Positions 42,521 to 52,877 of a stretch of 64,000 nucleotides of DNA are shown here, in pieces (positions within the stretch are counted from its first letter, which is position 1; the number at the start of each line of letters is the position of its first letter). A program made the translations under genes and the position numbers. The stretch is from assembly GCA_964604635.1 (NCBI GenBank), contig CAZRZO010000002.1:1-64000 (forward strand), read 5' to 3'. Source of the stretch: JAJZMY01 sp964604635 (GTDB lineage: Archaea > Micrarchaeota > Micrarchaeia > Micrarchaeales > Micrarchaeaceae). Below the pieces are notes generated by a model that was not told where the DNA came from, searched no databases, and saw only the letters and a program-made list of their open reading frames with translations.

Positions 42521-45058
42521 TCAAAGTATTATTTCAGGAGCATTAGCATTTACTAATATTATTTTATTTAATGATATATATAATTTTAATTTTTCTAGTT
42601 CAGATGAATTAGAATTATATAAATTTATTTTAAAGTTATCTAATTTATCTCCATTTAAAAATACTAAGTATGTTTTTGAATTTTTATATACTGGAATTTT
42701 TTTAAATTTTGTTGAATTTGCATATATTATTAAATTTATTTTTTGATTATGGAATGTAGCAACAATATCTGCTGTATTACTAATATTTAAATCTGTAAAC
42801 ATGAATGTATGATAAACAAAATAAAGTCTTAATTTTTTAAATATTGCTAAATATTCTGCATCATTTCCACTTTCATCAACCCAATAATTTGGTAAATATA
42901 AATTATCTACATCTATTAAACTATTATTAGCTGAAAGCATATTGAGTAAATCATTTAAATTTTCATAAGTAACTGTTACTGGCATTCCATTAAATCTAAT
43001 ATTACTAAATACACCTAATTTAATTTCATCTCTTGATAAAGGCATAAATTTCCAATGATAATATAAATTTACTTTATTGAATATATTTATAAATTCTTTT
43101 TTATCTATTTCAATTGAAATCTTTTTTTGAATTGGTATTGAAGGGACATCAATATAAAATGCATCTTTATTTGGTGTTTTTACTAAAACCATCATTAAAA
43201 GTGTAATAAATCCAATAATAGCAAATATTATTATTTTTTGATTTATTACAAATGGAGTTGAATATCCTTTTTTATTATAAGTATATTTGTGATCAAGCAT
43301 ATACAAAGTAAAATTTAAATTTTGGCTATAAGTTACTATTGTCCCTTGTGGTAATTGATAAATAATAGTTCCATTATTAATTTTTCCTGTCTGATTTGTA
43401 AATCCTTTTAAATTTAATTTATAAGGAATACCAGATAAAGCAACTTTATTTGCACTTACATTAAAAGTAAATAAATTTTTCTTTAGATTTTCTGATTTTA
43501 AAGAAACATTTATTATTGGTATATTAAATAAACCCATTCCAATTATTGAGTTATTTGAATTTTTAACAATTGCAAAATAGCTTCCTGTTGAAAGATTAAA
43601 TGTTGGATAATAATAAAATGTAAATTGTTTTTTTAAAGACATTTCAGATTTTTTACAAGGATAATGATATCCTAAAAAAATTGGAGAACCTATTGGACTC
43701 ATATTTATTGTATAAAAATAAATAGAAGGTTCTATTACTAAGTTTTTATTTTGACAGGTTATAAATTCAGAAATATTTGCAACAATTGGAATATTTGGAA
43801 GTACTAAACTTGGGACTATAACGCTTCCATTTAATGAAAAATTTGGTTGATAAAGAACATGCGAAAATTTTGAATATTTTGAGAAATTAACAGCAGCATG
43901 ATAATAAATATTATTTTTATAAAAATCATAATATTTTATTGAATTCTGAAAATTAATATTAAATGAAAAATTTTTTGAATTAGAAACAATTATTCTTGGA
44001 AAACCACTATTAAAATTATTTGTGATTTTACTATAATTTGCATATGAATAATTTACATTTAAATTATTTAAGATAATACCAAGATTTCCTGATGAATGAC
44101 TAAAATTTGATAAATTTACTATTCTTTGTCCACTTGCATATTTAGGCATCCAAAATAATTCAGCAATTGATTTTGCTAAATCATATGCATATTCATTTGT
44201 TGAATTCCAAGAATCAGGGTAATTAGAAAAAGCAACAATAGATCCATTTAAATAATTAATATAAGTCGTAGGCCCATAGTTAACACCATTTAAAAATCTA
44301 AATGTTTTTTTGGTAAAATAAAAACTTGAATTTGAAATTGTTGTATTTGGAACCCATTCCAGAAAATTAGGTATATTTAAATTTGGAACTGGTGTTGAAA
44401 AAGGAGATTCAACACTTCTTGATAAATTAGCTCCAGTATAAATTATATTAATTCCTTTATTTAATAAGAAATAAAGTGCTGTTATATTTGAATTATTTAT
44501 TGTTTGAAATATTTGATTAGGCATTAAACCTGTTGATATAATAAGTATTGAATTATTTTGTATTTTAGAAATATTAACAAATGAAATTATTGAGATATTA
44601 TCTTTTATATTATATATTTTCAGATATTTTTTAAGTAAAGAAATTACTTTAACACTATTCTGTCCATGGAAATTTTCTCCACTTGTATTCCATATATAAA
44701 TTTTTTTAGGTAGTGGTCTTTTAAAAATTGATTCATTTATTGTTAAATTAGAAATATTATATGAATTATAAGAGATAATAGAATATGGGTAAGATTCAAA
44801 AGTATAATATAAACCTAATTTAGTTCTATTTATTTTTGTATTATTATAAAAAACAATCCCAGACGAACTAAATTTCGTAAAAAGCTGTGAATTTATTATT
44901 ACATTTTCTGTTATATAATGTGAACTAATTGAATGTAATTGCATTTGGACATAAAAAATAAAAATAGCAAATAAAATACTTATTATTATTATTGCTATGA
45001 CTATTGATTTATGTGCTTTTACTAAATTATTTATATTTATTTTATTGATCTTTGGCAT
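42521..45058 (-). CDS. large membrane-anchored surface protein
   Basis: The product of about 845 residues has an N-terminal membrane helix (about 20-40) and an external region of some 560 residues rich in Asn, Ser, Tyr and N-x-S/T sequons. A second membrane helix near residue 610 (IIIFAIIGFITLLMMVLV) is followed by a cytosolic domain of about 215 residues. The N-terminal part around IYIWNTSGENFHGQNSVKVI with the later LNKGINIIYTGANLS recalls the fold of glutamine-amidotransferase-like sensor domains, which is only a hint. The inside domain has no motif known to me. The frame runs on to 45067, but ATG 45058 is the likely start. Confidence 0.65.
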   Translation of the reverse strand: MPKINKININNLVKAHKSIVIAIIIISILFAIFIFYVQMQLHSISSHYITENVIINSQLFTKFSSSGIVFYNNTKINRTKLGLYYTFESYPYSIISYNSYNISNLTINESIFKRPLPKKIYIWNTSGENFHGQNSVKVISLLKKYLKIYNIKDNISIISFVNISKIQNNSILIISTGLMPNQIFQTINNSNITALYFLLNKGINIIYTGANLSRSVESPFSTPVPNLNIPNFLEWVPNTTISNSSFYFTKKTFRFLNGVNYGPTTYINYLNGSIVAFSNYPDSWNSTNEYAYDLAKSIAELFWMPKYASGQRIVNLSNFSHSSGNLGIILNNLNVNYSYANYSKITNNFNSGFPRIIVSNSKNFSFNINFQNSIKYYDFYKNNIYYHAAVNFSKYSKFSHVLYQPNFSLNGSVIVPSLVLPNIPIVANISEFITCQNKNLVIEPSIYFYTINMSPIGSPIFLGYHYPCKKSEMSLKKQFTFYYYPTFNLSTGSYFAIVKNSNNSIIGMGLFNIPIINVSLKSENLKKNLFTFNVSANKVALSGIPYKLNLKGFTNQTGKINNGTIIYQLPQGTIVTYSQNLNFTLYMLDHKYTYNKKGYSTPFVINQKIIIFAIIGFITLLMMVLVKTPNKDAFYIDVPSIPIQKKISIEIDKKEFINIFNKVNLYYHWKFMPLSRDEIKLGVFSNIRFNGMPVTVTYENLNDLLNMLSANNSLIDVDNLYLPNYWVDESGNDAEYLAIFKKLRLYFVYHTFMFTDLNISNTADIVATFHNQKINLIIYANSTKFKKIPVYKNSKTYLVFLNGDKLDNFKINLYNSNSSELEKLKLYISLNKIILVNANAPEIIL

Positions 45059-45082
45059 TTGAATCAAAAAATATTTTTATTA

Positions 45083-45223
45083 TTATTTCTTTTTCTGTTT
45101 TTTCATTGCAAATATTTTTATAAAAAGATCTGTTAAAAAGTTATTTTGCTGTCCTATTTTTTTAAGTATTGAGTATACTTTAATATACTTTAATCTTTTA
45201 TTTATTATAACATAATATTTCAT
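45083..45223 (-). CDS. possible 46-residue basic peptide
   Basis: A short frame starts MKYYVIINKRLKYIKVY and ends MKKQKKK. It lies exactly in the space between the coiled-coil/winged-helix gene, whose stop is eight bases before it, and the large surface protein gene. ATG is directly preceded by TGAT. The composition is basic, without a membrane helix. It may be a genuine small member of the operon or a chance frame. Confidence 0.35.
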   Translation of the reverse strand: MKYYVIINKRLKYIKVYSILKKIGQQNNFLTDLFIKIFAMKKQKKK

Positions 45224-45231
45224 ATTATCAT

Positions 45232-46023
45232 TTAGCCCTTTAATTCTAAATAACCAAAGCTAACCATTTTATTTAATATTTGTTCTATCCTTGGTGGCAT
45301 AATTTTATAACTTTTTGCAAATTCATTAATATCTATTGTATTACCATGTGATTCAATCCATTCTTCAATCATAACCATTAATGATTCATCTGAATAAATT
45401 TCTAAATCTTTTAATTTCAATGCTAATTTTTTATTTGTTTGATTTAATTGGGAAGACATTGCTGTTAAATTTTTATTAGATCTTTTTAAATCATTATTAA
45501 TTATTTTTAGTTCTTTATATTCATTAAAAATAGAGTCATAATTATTGAATAATGTGCTATAATTCTGGGATATTGAAGATAAAACATCATTAATCATTGA
45601 ATCTAAATGTTGAAATAATTCTTTTAAGTCTATTTCATAACAATTATTTATTAAAGCTAAAACATTTAAAAAATTTTTCATAATACTAAGTCTTCGTAAT
45701 TTTTTACTTGAATCAAATGCAATTGAATACTGAATTTCGATATGATCTGTATAAAAATCAAAAATAAAAAATAGAAACGGCTTTTTTTGTATATCTCTAC
45801 TTTCTACTTTAAATAAAATTAAATTCTTTTGATTCAGTTGTGATGATAATACTTCTATGTTTGAAATTATCTTGTAAATATCTTTAAAGTCCTTAATTAA
45901 TTTTGCATTTATTCTTATTGATTCAACATAAGGGATATCTTCTTGCACTTGTGTTTGAGGCTTTTGTTTCTGTTGAGAATTATTTGCAATATTCTGAACA
46001 TTAATTTGATTATTATTTTGCAT
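45232..46023 (-). CDS. coiled-coil protein with C-terminal winged helix
   Basis: The 263-residue protein has a Gln/Asn-rich N-terminus (residues 1-30), a globular part with YKIISNIEVLSSQL and FLFFIFDFYTDHIEIQYSI, and a long coiled coil (about 140-210). It ends with a helix-turn-helix-like domain of about 50 residues (IDINEFAKSYKIMPPRIEQI then LNKMVSFGYLELKG). The last part suggests DNA or protein binding. It is the first gene of a minus-strand group with the 46-residue frame and the large surface protein, perhaps a regulator or cytosolic partner of that protein. No family is recognised. Confidence 0.65.
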   Translation of the reverse strand: MQNNNQINVQNIANNSQQKQKPQTQVQEDIPYVESIRINAKLIKDFKDIYKIISNIEVLSSQLNQKNLILFKVESRDIQKKPFLFFIFDFYTDHIEIQYSIAFDSSKKLRRLSIMKNFLNVLALINNCYEIDLKELFQHLDSMINDVLSSISQNYSTLFNNYDSIFNEYKELKIINNDLKRSNKNLTAMSSQLNQTNKKLALKLKDLEIYSDESLMVMIEEWIESHGNTIDINEFAKSYKIMPPRIEQILNKMVSFGYLELKG

Positions 46024-46236
46024 AAAAAATCATTAAAATTTATTTAAATTTTATTATTACTAACTATGAAATAATTATTCATTAAATTATAATAATTATA
46101 GCAATTATATAACTTTAAAATATTTATTAGTTTATATGCTGATTTTATTATATTAAATCATATTTTTTATTTTTTATATTTAATTTATTAAATATTCAAC
46201 AATAAACTTTAAATTTTTAATTAGTTTATTGATATT

Positions 46237-47787
46237 ATGGAAAATAATAAAGCTGATGAACTTTTTAAGGAATTTAGAGAACATTCAATATCTGAATTTT
46301 TTAAAAAAAATAGACAAATGCTTGGGTATTCAAGTGCTTCAAGATCTCTTGTTACTATTATTCATGAATATGTTACAAATTCTTTAGATGCTTGTGAAGA
46401 AGCAGGAATTTTACCTAGTATTTTTATTAAAATAATAAAACAAGGTGAAAATAAATTTAAAATTATTATAAAAGATAATGGTCCTGGAATACCAAAAAAC
46501 TATATAGGAAAAGCATTAGCAATTATATTAGCAGGAACAAAGTTTCATAGATTTTTGCAGCAAAGAGGTCAGCAAGGAATTGGTGCAGCAGGATGTACTT
46601 TATTTTCGCAAATAACAACTGGAAAGCCAATATTTGTAAAATCTAGTACTGGAAAACAAACTTATTCTTATAATATTTCAATAAATACAAAAAATAATAA
46701 ACCAATAATAAGTAATTTAATTGAAACAGATCAAATAGAACAGGGATTATATATAGAAGCAAATTTTGCTGATGTTAAATATATTAATGGTGAACATAGT
46801 GTTTATGAATATTTAAGAAGAACTGCTTTATCTAATCCACATATTGAAATAAAATTTATTGATCCAAATAATGAAGAATTTGTATTTTTAAGAGTTATTC
46901 AAGAAATACCACTAAAATCAAAAGTAATAAAACCTCATCCATTAGGATTAGATATTAATGATATCCTTGAATATGCTTCTTATTCAAAAGCAAATAAATT
47001 ATCTATTTTTTTGTTAGATACATTTTCAAGAGTTACAAGAAATAAATTAAAAGAAATAACTAATATTGACCTTAATAGAACACCAAAAAAATTAACATGG
47101 AGTGAAGCAGAAGAATTAATTGAAAATTTTAAAAAAATTAAATGGATGTCTCCAGATACTAGTTCTATTATTCCAATTGGGAAACAACAAATTAAAATTG
47201 CATTGGAAAATATTTTAAATCCTGAATATATGTGTATAATTGAAAGAAAACCACTAGTTTTTAGAGGTGGAATACCATTTGCTGTTGAAGCTGCAATTAC
47301 ATATGGTGGAAACTCAGGAAATAATCAAAAAAATGTGTATTTTGCAAATATCTTAAGATTTGCTAATCGTGTTCCATTATTATTTGATGCTGGAAATTGC
47401 GCAATAACAAGTGCTGTAAAATCGATTGAATGGAAAAGATATGGGTTAGATTTAGAAAAACAACCAATAAGTATTTTTGTAAATGTATCCTCTGTTTATA
47501 TTCCTTATGAAGGTGTTGGCAAAGAAGCAATAGCAAAGCAAGAAGAAATAATAGAAGAAATTAGATTAGCATTAATGGAAGCAGGAAGAGGAATTCAAAA
47601 ATATATAAGAGGAAAAGAAAATATTAATTATGAAGTAAATAAATACAAAACAATAAAAAGATATTCAAAACAATTAGCAAAAGATTTAAGTTCTATTACT
47701 GGTAAAAACTTTTCAGATATATCAATTGAAATAGATAAACTTATTGAAAAACATTATAAAAACAAAATTGAAGAAAAAAAGAATTAA
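46237..47787 (+). CDS. top6B: type II DNA topoisomerase VI subunit B
   Basis: The 516-residue GHKL ATPase has the N-box at Glu44, Asn48 and Asp51 (HEYVTNSLDACEEAG), then KDNGPGIP and QRGQQGIGAAGC. RVTRNKLKEI and KIKWMSPDTSSIIPIG with its switch lysine in GKQQ follow. Subunit B binds ATP and clamps DNA, while subunit A cuts it. Subunit A is not adjacent, unlike in many archaea where the genes are paired. The start has the TGATATTATG context. It converges with the end of the membrane-protein cluster, 26 bases away. Confidence 0.95.
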   Translation: MENNKADELFKEFREHSISEFFKKNRQMLGYSSASRSLVTIIHEYVTNSLDACEEAGILPSIFIKIIKQGENKFKIIIKDNGPGIPKNYIGKALAIILAGTKFHRFLQQRGQQGIGAAGCTLFSQITTGKPIFVKSSTGKQTYSYNISINTKNNKPIISNLIETDQIEQGLYIEANFADVKYINGEHSVYEYLRRTALSNPHIEIKFIDPNNEEFVFLRVIQEIPLKSKVIKPHPLGLDINDILEYASYSKANKLSIFLLDTFSRVTRNKLKEITNIDLNRTPKKLTWSEAEELIENFKKIKWMSPDTSSIIPIGKQQIKIALENILNPEYMCIIERKPLVFRGGIPFAVEAAITYGGNSGNNQKNVYFANILRFANRVPLLFDAGNCAITSAVKSIEWKRYGLDLEKQPISIFVNVSSVYIPYEGVGKEAIAKQEEIIEEIRLALMEAGRGIQKYIRGKENINYEVNKYKTIKRYSKQLAKDLSSITGKNFSDISIEIDKLIEKHYKNKIEEKKN

Positions 47788-47813
47788 TAATTAAAATTTA
47801 TTAAGTAATAAAA

Positions 47814-48956
47814 TCATATAAATCCTCTCATTCTACCTCCAATATGTGTAACACCCCCTAAAAATTGCGCTAATTCATTAATAGATGCATATGCAATTGC
47901 AATTATTAAACTCGGATAAAATAATAATAATAACCAATAACTTGCCATTGCGTTTTTTATTTGATGAAGTTGAATTATAAGTGGACTAGTAGGTGTTAAA
48001 GCATTTGTTACATATCCCTGCTTTGTTCCAAATTTATTTAATAAATTAGATGTTTGGGTTAAATTTTGTAAAAGATTTGGTGCTGTAAAATAAAATGCAA
48101 TTGCAAACATTGTTGGTACAATTAAATAAAATGTTATTCCTATTGCAATTAACATCCCACCTAATGCTCTTGTTGGAAATATTGCTCTAAATATAACACC
48201 TGGAACTAAAAATATTGGTATTGTTGCAACTGAAAAAAAGACTATTAAAAAGTATTCTGACCAAAGAATCATTATTCCATCTGAAATAATATTCATTAAT
48301 ACTATTGCAGGATCAATAAAAAGTACTGATGCAATGAATTTCCCTATTGACAGTGCAATATTTACTGACCCTCCTATAAATCCACTAACTCCTGTTAATG
48401 TACCAAATAATGTACTTGTTCCTCCAACTGTTAGAACAAAAGAAAAATAAAATTTGCTTTTAAGATAAATAAAAAATAAACTTGAATATAATGTCTGTGA
48501 TTTACTAATTGTTGATGTAATTAAATGAAGTGCTGTTGGATATGGATTAATAGGACCAACAGTTAATCCTGGTAATATACCAAAAACAACAGCACAAACA
48601 TATAAAAATAACAAAACAATAATTCCACTTGCTGCTGCTTCATATATTTCACCAATACCAAAATTTTTTATTTTATTGTTTCCTGTTAAAAAACCAGCCA
48701 TATAAATTATTGCAGCAATTGCAAAAGATATTAAAACAGCAATCCACATTATTGGTGCTTCTTTTGAATATGAATTATTTATCTGACTATTTATTTGACA
48801 ATACCATGGTTCTGTTCCTTTAATAATTGATTTAATTGACGTGGGTAATGTTGAACATCCTGCAGTATTTGCAGATGCTGCACTAATAATATTCATTTCA
48901 CTTATAATAAATAATAAAACAAAAATCATTAAAAATAATTTTAATATATTTCTCAT
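47814..48956 (-). CDS. polytopic membrane protein, cluster paralogue 6 (last gene)
   Basis: The 380-residue protein has a signal peptide (about 1-27, ending AASA), a short outside stretch with two Cys, and a helical hairpin. The loop of the hairpin reads NKIKNFGIGEIYEAAASG. Several more helices follow, and the shared motif FRAIFPTRALGG is at 256-267, directly followed by MLIAIGITFYLIVP. The five other large proteins of the cluster have the same order of parts. The C-terminal tail ends with FLGGVTHIGGRMRGF. Topology resembles polytopic secretion or conjugation channel proteins (VirB6/TrbL/CedA group), but this is inference from layout, not from a family motif. Confidence 0.75.
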   Translation of the reverse strand: MRNILKLFLMIFVLLFIISEMNIISAASANTAGCSTLPTSIKSIIKGTEPWYCQINSQINNSYSKEAPIMWIAVLISFAIAAIIYMAGFLTGNNKIKNFGIGEIYEAAASGIIVLLFLYVCAVVFGILPGLTVGPINPYPTALHLITSTISKSQTLYSSLFFIYLKSKFYFSFVLTVGGTSTLFGTLTGVSGFIGGSVNIALSIGKFIASVLFIDPAIVLMNIISDGIMILWSEYFLIVFFSVATIPIFLVPGVIFRAIFPTRALGGMLIAIGITFYLIVPTMFAIAFYFTAPNLLQNLTQTSNLLNKFGTKQGYVTNALTPTSPLIIQLHQIKNAMASYWLLLLFYPSLIIAIAYASINELAQFLGGVTHIGGRMRGFI

Positions 48957-49009
48957 TTTTTCACTTACTAATTAAAATTTATTTGTATTTTATTATATTT
49001 TAAATTCAT

Positions 49010-50095
49010 TTAAATCAATCCACTTAATAAACTCATAAATTCCATTCTTTCTCCCATTGCACTTGAAAAATCAATTATAAATGCATCAAGAATCAGAAAA
49101 TTTAAAAATGGCATAAATGTTAATCCACCAATTATATATCCAAGATTTAATGCAAATTTACCACTTATAAATATTGCAGGAGTTACTGTACTAACAATTA
49201 CTGTTGATAATATACCAGTAATTCCCCCTATAAATTGACTAATTAATGCAATAGCAGATAGAGTTCCAATCTGTGTTGTAATAAATCCATATGTAATTGC
49301 AGTTAATAAAGGATAAACTAAACCTAATCCAATACCTAATGCAATCATTGCACCACCAAAACCTCTAGTTACTCCAAATATTCTTGCTATAAGTCCAATA
49401 ACTAAGAATAATGATAAAAATAATAATGCTGAAGAAATAAGCATTAATTGTATTTGATTTAAAATTAACATAAAAACTATTGATTCAAAAAATAGAGTAA
49501 TAAATTCAGCATCTGATTTTGGAAAAACACTTGAAATACTACTACTAACGCCTAAATCACCTAATTTTGCTTTACTTATTGTACTTGATTGAATGCTTGC
49601 ATTAATCCCAGGACTAAAACTAAGAAAAGTTTCACCCCAATAAAATACTTGAAAATATGTTTCAGCATCATTATTAAAAACACTTAAATCACATGCAGAT
49701 AATTGAAATAATGTTTTTGGTACTACTTTTGCATTACTACATTGACTTGGTAATAAATGTGCGCTTGAAAATGCTGGCATTGGATTTAAAAAAAATAAAG
49801 AACTTATCCATACAAAAATCAGTAAAATAATAAAAGATAAAAATGCTTCATACATTTGCATTTTTGCCCACGCTTCAATACGTGTATTAAACATAAATCT
49901 ACTTAGCATATAAATAAATGCTGAAATAGCAATAATTATTAAAACAGCAATCAATGCAATAGGTTCCCAATTACTAATACTTATTGGAAATGAATTTGAT
50001 GATGTAGCATTAGAAATATTATTAAAAAAGATAAATAATAATATTATTAATATAATTATTCTAATATTTATTTTATTTTTTATTTTTTGCATCAT
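49010..50095 (-). CDS. polytopic membrane protein, cluster paralogue 5
   Basis: The 361-residue protein has a signal-peptide-like start (1-30, ISNA) and a hairpin whose loop reads TRIEAWAKMQMYEAFLS. An external segment of about 100 residues contains two Cys. The shared motif ARIFGVTRGFGG is at 237-248 and is followed by AMIALGIGLGLVYP. The start ATG is four bases after the preceding gene's stop, so the two are coupled. The pattern of a strong positive charge pair and Gly-Gly just before a Pro-containing helix is common to all six paralogues. Function unknown. Confidence 0.75.
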   Translation of the reverse strand: MMQKIKNKINIRIIILIILLFIFFNNISNATSSNSFPISISNWEPIALIAVLIIIAISAFIYMLSRFMFNTRIEAWAKMQMYEAFLSFIILLIFVWISSLFFLNPMPAFSSAHLLPSQCSNAKVVPKTLFQLSACDLSVFNNDAETYFQVFYWGETFLSFSPGINASIQSSTISKAKLGDLGVSSSISSVFPKSDAEFITLFFESIVFMLILNQIQLMLISSALLFLSLFLVIGLIARIFGVTRGFGGAMIALGIGLGLVYPLLTAITYGFITTQIGTLSAIALISQFIGGITGILSTVIVSTVTPAIFISGKFALNLGYIIGGLTFMPFLNFLILDAFIIDFSSAMGERMEFMSLLSGLI

Positions 50096-50099
50096 ATCT

Positions 50100-51230
50100 T
50101 TAAATCACTTTTCTTAATACATTTTCTGAACTTAATGCTGGTGCTCCTAAAAGATCACCAATTTCTTCCATAAAATCAAATGCAATTAATAATGAAAATA
50201 TATAAATTATTAAAGTATATAAAACTGGTTCTATTATTTCCTTAACAAGGAATTCAAAAGGTGGTTTTAATATTCCACCAGATCCAATTGTTATTATATT
50301 ACTTATTGATGCTAAAAATCCACTAATACTTGATGGTGCTTTTGTAAAATCATTATTAATTTTATTTACTGCACTTGAACTAGAATAACAAGATGAATTA
50401 TGTGCTGCTAATGATGTTGCTGATGCTGAACATAAAAGAGCATTAGAACCCATTAATCCAAAAAAAAGCATTATTGGGAACATCACAAATAAACCAGCAA
50501 ATAATCCTAAAAATGCACCACCAGCAGCTCTTGTCCAAGGTAATGCCCTAAAAATAATACCCAGATAAAGGAAAATTGGAAAAAAAGAATAAATAATTCC
50601 TAATATAACAGACATACCTAGCATAAGCATAAGCATAAGTCCACTAATACTTATTGCAATATTTAATGGATTTGAAATAATTCTAAATCCAGCAAAAGGT
50701 GCAATTGAAAATCCCATAAAAATAGGTTCAACAGATATTTGAACATTTGAAATTGTTTGTAAAATTATATTTGAAATAGATAATTGAAATAATGGAGCCA
50801 TTAAACCTAATGAAGCACCTACCATTACTTTACAATCATATGCATAAATATGTGTTATTGAACTTATACTTGATGAAGATGAGCTAAATAAATTAAATAC
50901 CATAAGAAAAATAACAATAACAATACCAGTTAATATTATTTCTCCTATTTCATTCCTTGTAAATATTAATAATTTTTCTATTCCAAAAGCATATGCAATT
51001 GCATATAAAAATCCAATAACAGTAATCATTATTGAAATTATTAATATTGCCATTTTCAACAATGCATTCGGTGCATTTGGTGCAAATGTAAAAATTGCAT
51101 TATTAGGATTTATTAAACCATTTGCACCTTCACAAAATTGTGCAACTGATTCAGCATGTATACTAGGTAAAATTATAATTAAAATTAATAAAAGTAAATA
51201 TATTTTTTTGTTTATAAATTTTTCAATCAT
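50100..51230 (-). CDS. polytopic membrane protein, cluster paralogue 4
   Basis: The 376-residue protein starts with a clear signal peptide (basic MIEKFINKK, Leu/Ile core, SIHA end). A Cys, the hairpin with loop IEKLLIFTRNEIGEIILTG and a Ser-rich external loop follow. The shared motif FRALPWTRAAGG is at 227-238, followed by a Gly/Phe helix ending in FP. Later external Cys residues may form disulfides. Like its neighbours it should span the membrane six to eight times. Spacing of 36 bases to the preceding gene and 4 bases to the next supports one operon. Confidence 0.75.
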   Translation of the reverse strand: MIEKFINKKIYLLLLILIIILPSIHAESVAQFCEGANGLINPNNAIFTFAPNAPNALLKMAILIISIMITVIGFLYAIAYAFGIEKLLIFTRNEIGEIILTGIVIVIFLMVFNLFSSSSSSISSITHIYAYDCKVMVGASLGLMAPLFQLSISNIILQTISNVQISVEPIFMGFSIAPFAGFRIISNPLNIAISISGLMLMLMLGMSVILGIIYSFFPIFLYLGIIFRALPWTRAAGGAFLGLFAGLFVMFPIMLFFGLMGSNALLCSASATSLAAHNSSCYSSSSAVNKINNDFTKAPSSISGFLASISNIITIGSGGILKPPFEFLVKEIIEPVLYTLIIYIFSLLIAFDFMEEIGDLLGAPALSSENVLRKVI

Positions 51231-51266
51231 TTTATCTCAATTTATACATTTTTAATAAAGTACATA

Positions 51267-52847
51267 TTATATTAATTTACTTAATCCTGCAAGGCTTGTA
51301 TCACCTCCAAAAAGTCCTGATAATCCAATAATTGCTGAAATAACAATGAATAAATTAATTATTGGTAGGAAAAATGCAGTAATTCCTATTATTCCATAAG
51401 ATTCAAGATATTTAAAAAATACTCTTAATAATGCATGAGGGCTGCAATTAGGATCAATTTCAAGTTTTGGGAAAAATGTAGGTATTATGCTTGCACCTGA
51501 TGCAAAAAGTTGAACTCCTGATGAAAAAGGTACTAGTAATTCAATTGTATCTAAACTTTCACCTAATATTATATTGTTGTTAGTTGGCCAGCATTGATAA
51601 TAATATGCAATTTTATTTAATTGTGGTTCAATAAAGAAATTAAGATCATAAGGATATTGAACTGGTTTTTTTGCTGAATATGTTTCTGGTTTATTTGATG
51701 GATAACCAGGAATAAATGTTATTTGTTTTGTTTCAATTGTATTAAATCCATAGATTCCAGCAACACATCCACTTGCACTAGGATTTGATATACACGAACT
51801 AGGACTTGTTGATATTAAATTCCCAATCCCATTTCCTAGTCCTAAATATTCTAAACTAAAAACAGCTGGAAAAATTAATACCATACCAAGTCCAATAGCA
51901 ATTAATAGTCCACCTATTTTTCTTGTGAATATTGTTGATCTTAAAACAAAACCACTGAATATAAGCCAAGGCCAGGCATACAAGGAAATAATTACAAATA
52001 ATAATTGAGCAATAAAAGAATCAAATGCAGTTGTAATTAATATTCCAATTGTTCCTAGTTCTTTATAAACAATATCATATCCAGCATAAGGTGTAAATGC
52101 AAATCTAATATAAAGAACTGGTAATGTTGCTATTGCTGCTATTCCACCAAATCCAGAACTAAGTGATGTTGCTGCTGAACAATCAAGTACTGTTGCAATA
52201 GGATCAAACAAGTCTTCTGGTGCTGGAATACACCAACTCATTGTTGGTGTTACTGTTGATAAATATCCAATAAAGCTATCAAGAATAAATAAATTATTTA
52301 AATTATGTCCTGTTTGGTTTGTTATATTAGCAAGTATTATCCCAGATGCAACCAGAGGATAATCAATATGTCTTGTTGCTGAGTCAAGAGATGTTAAGGA
52401 ACATAATCCAGGAAATTGATTATCTTTTGATGTAAGAAAAGAATTTCCACTGTTTTTTCCAATAATATCTAGTGGACTAGTTTTGTATAAATTATTACAT
52501 AATGTATCAATTGTTCCTGGATTTAATGGTGCTCTTGTTTTTGATGATAATACTGATGAAGAACGTATTGATGATGAAGGTCCATAAAAAAAATTAGTAG
52601 AAGATAAAACATTATCAAAAGTTATTGCTAAAGTAAGCAAAGATCCAATAATAATTACTGCTAATATTGCTGTTCCAATTGCTTGATATGCTTCTTCTTT
52701 TGCACCTTCTTTTACTTTTGAATTATTAAGAAGAGTACCAATAAGCCACCAAATACCAACAATTGCAAAATCAAGAATTAATGCTATTAATACTAATGGC
52801 ATTATTGCTGTTTTTACTGAATTGAAACTTGTTAAAAATAAAAACAT
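51267..52847 (-). CDS. polytopic membrane protein, cluster paralogue 3 (largest)
   Basis: The 526-residue protein is the longest of the six. It has no cleavable signal but starts with a membrane helix (about 14-40) and a hairpin loop NSKVKEGAKEEAYQAIGTA. Two large external domains follow: about 80-180, and a second one of roughly 120 residues after residue 340. Both contain cysteines. Between them lies the shared motif LRSTIFTRKIGG (302-313) with LLIAIGLGMVLIFP. The added outside domains suggest contacts with a surface structure or substrate. No enzyme motif is seen. Confidence 0.75.
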   Translation of the reverse strand: MFLFLTSFNSVKTAIMPLVLIALILDFAIVGIWWLIGTLLNNSKVKEGAKEEAYQAIGTAILAVIIIGSLLTLAITFDNVLSSTNFFYGPSSSIRSSSVLSSKTRAPLNPGTIDTLCNNLYKTSPLDIIGKNSGNSFLTSKDNQFPGLCSLTSLDSATRHIDYPLVASGIILANITNQTGHNLNNLFILDSFIGYLSTVTPTMSWCIPAPEDLFDPIATVLDCSAATSLSSGFGGIAAIATLPVLYIRFAFTPYAGYDIVYKELGTIGILITTAFDSFIAQLLFVIISLYAWPWLIFSGFVLRSTIFTRKIGGLLIAIGLGMVLIFPAVFSLEYLGLGNGIGNLISTSPSSCISNPSASGCVAGIYGFNTIETKQITFIPGYPSNKPETYSAKKPVQYPYDLNFFIEPQLNKIAYYYQCWPTNNNIILGESLDTIELLVPFSSGVQLFASGASIIPTFFPKLEIDPNCSPHALLRVFFKYLESYGIIGITAFFLPIINLFIVISAIIGLSGLFGGDTSLAGLSKLI

Positions 52848-52877
52848 ATTATCTTTCTATACTATTTTATTATATAC

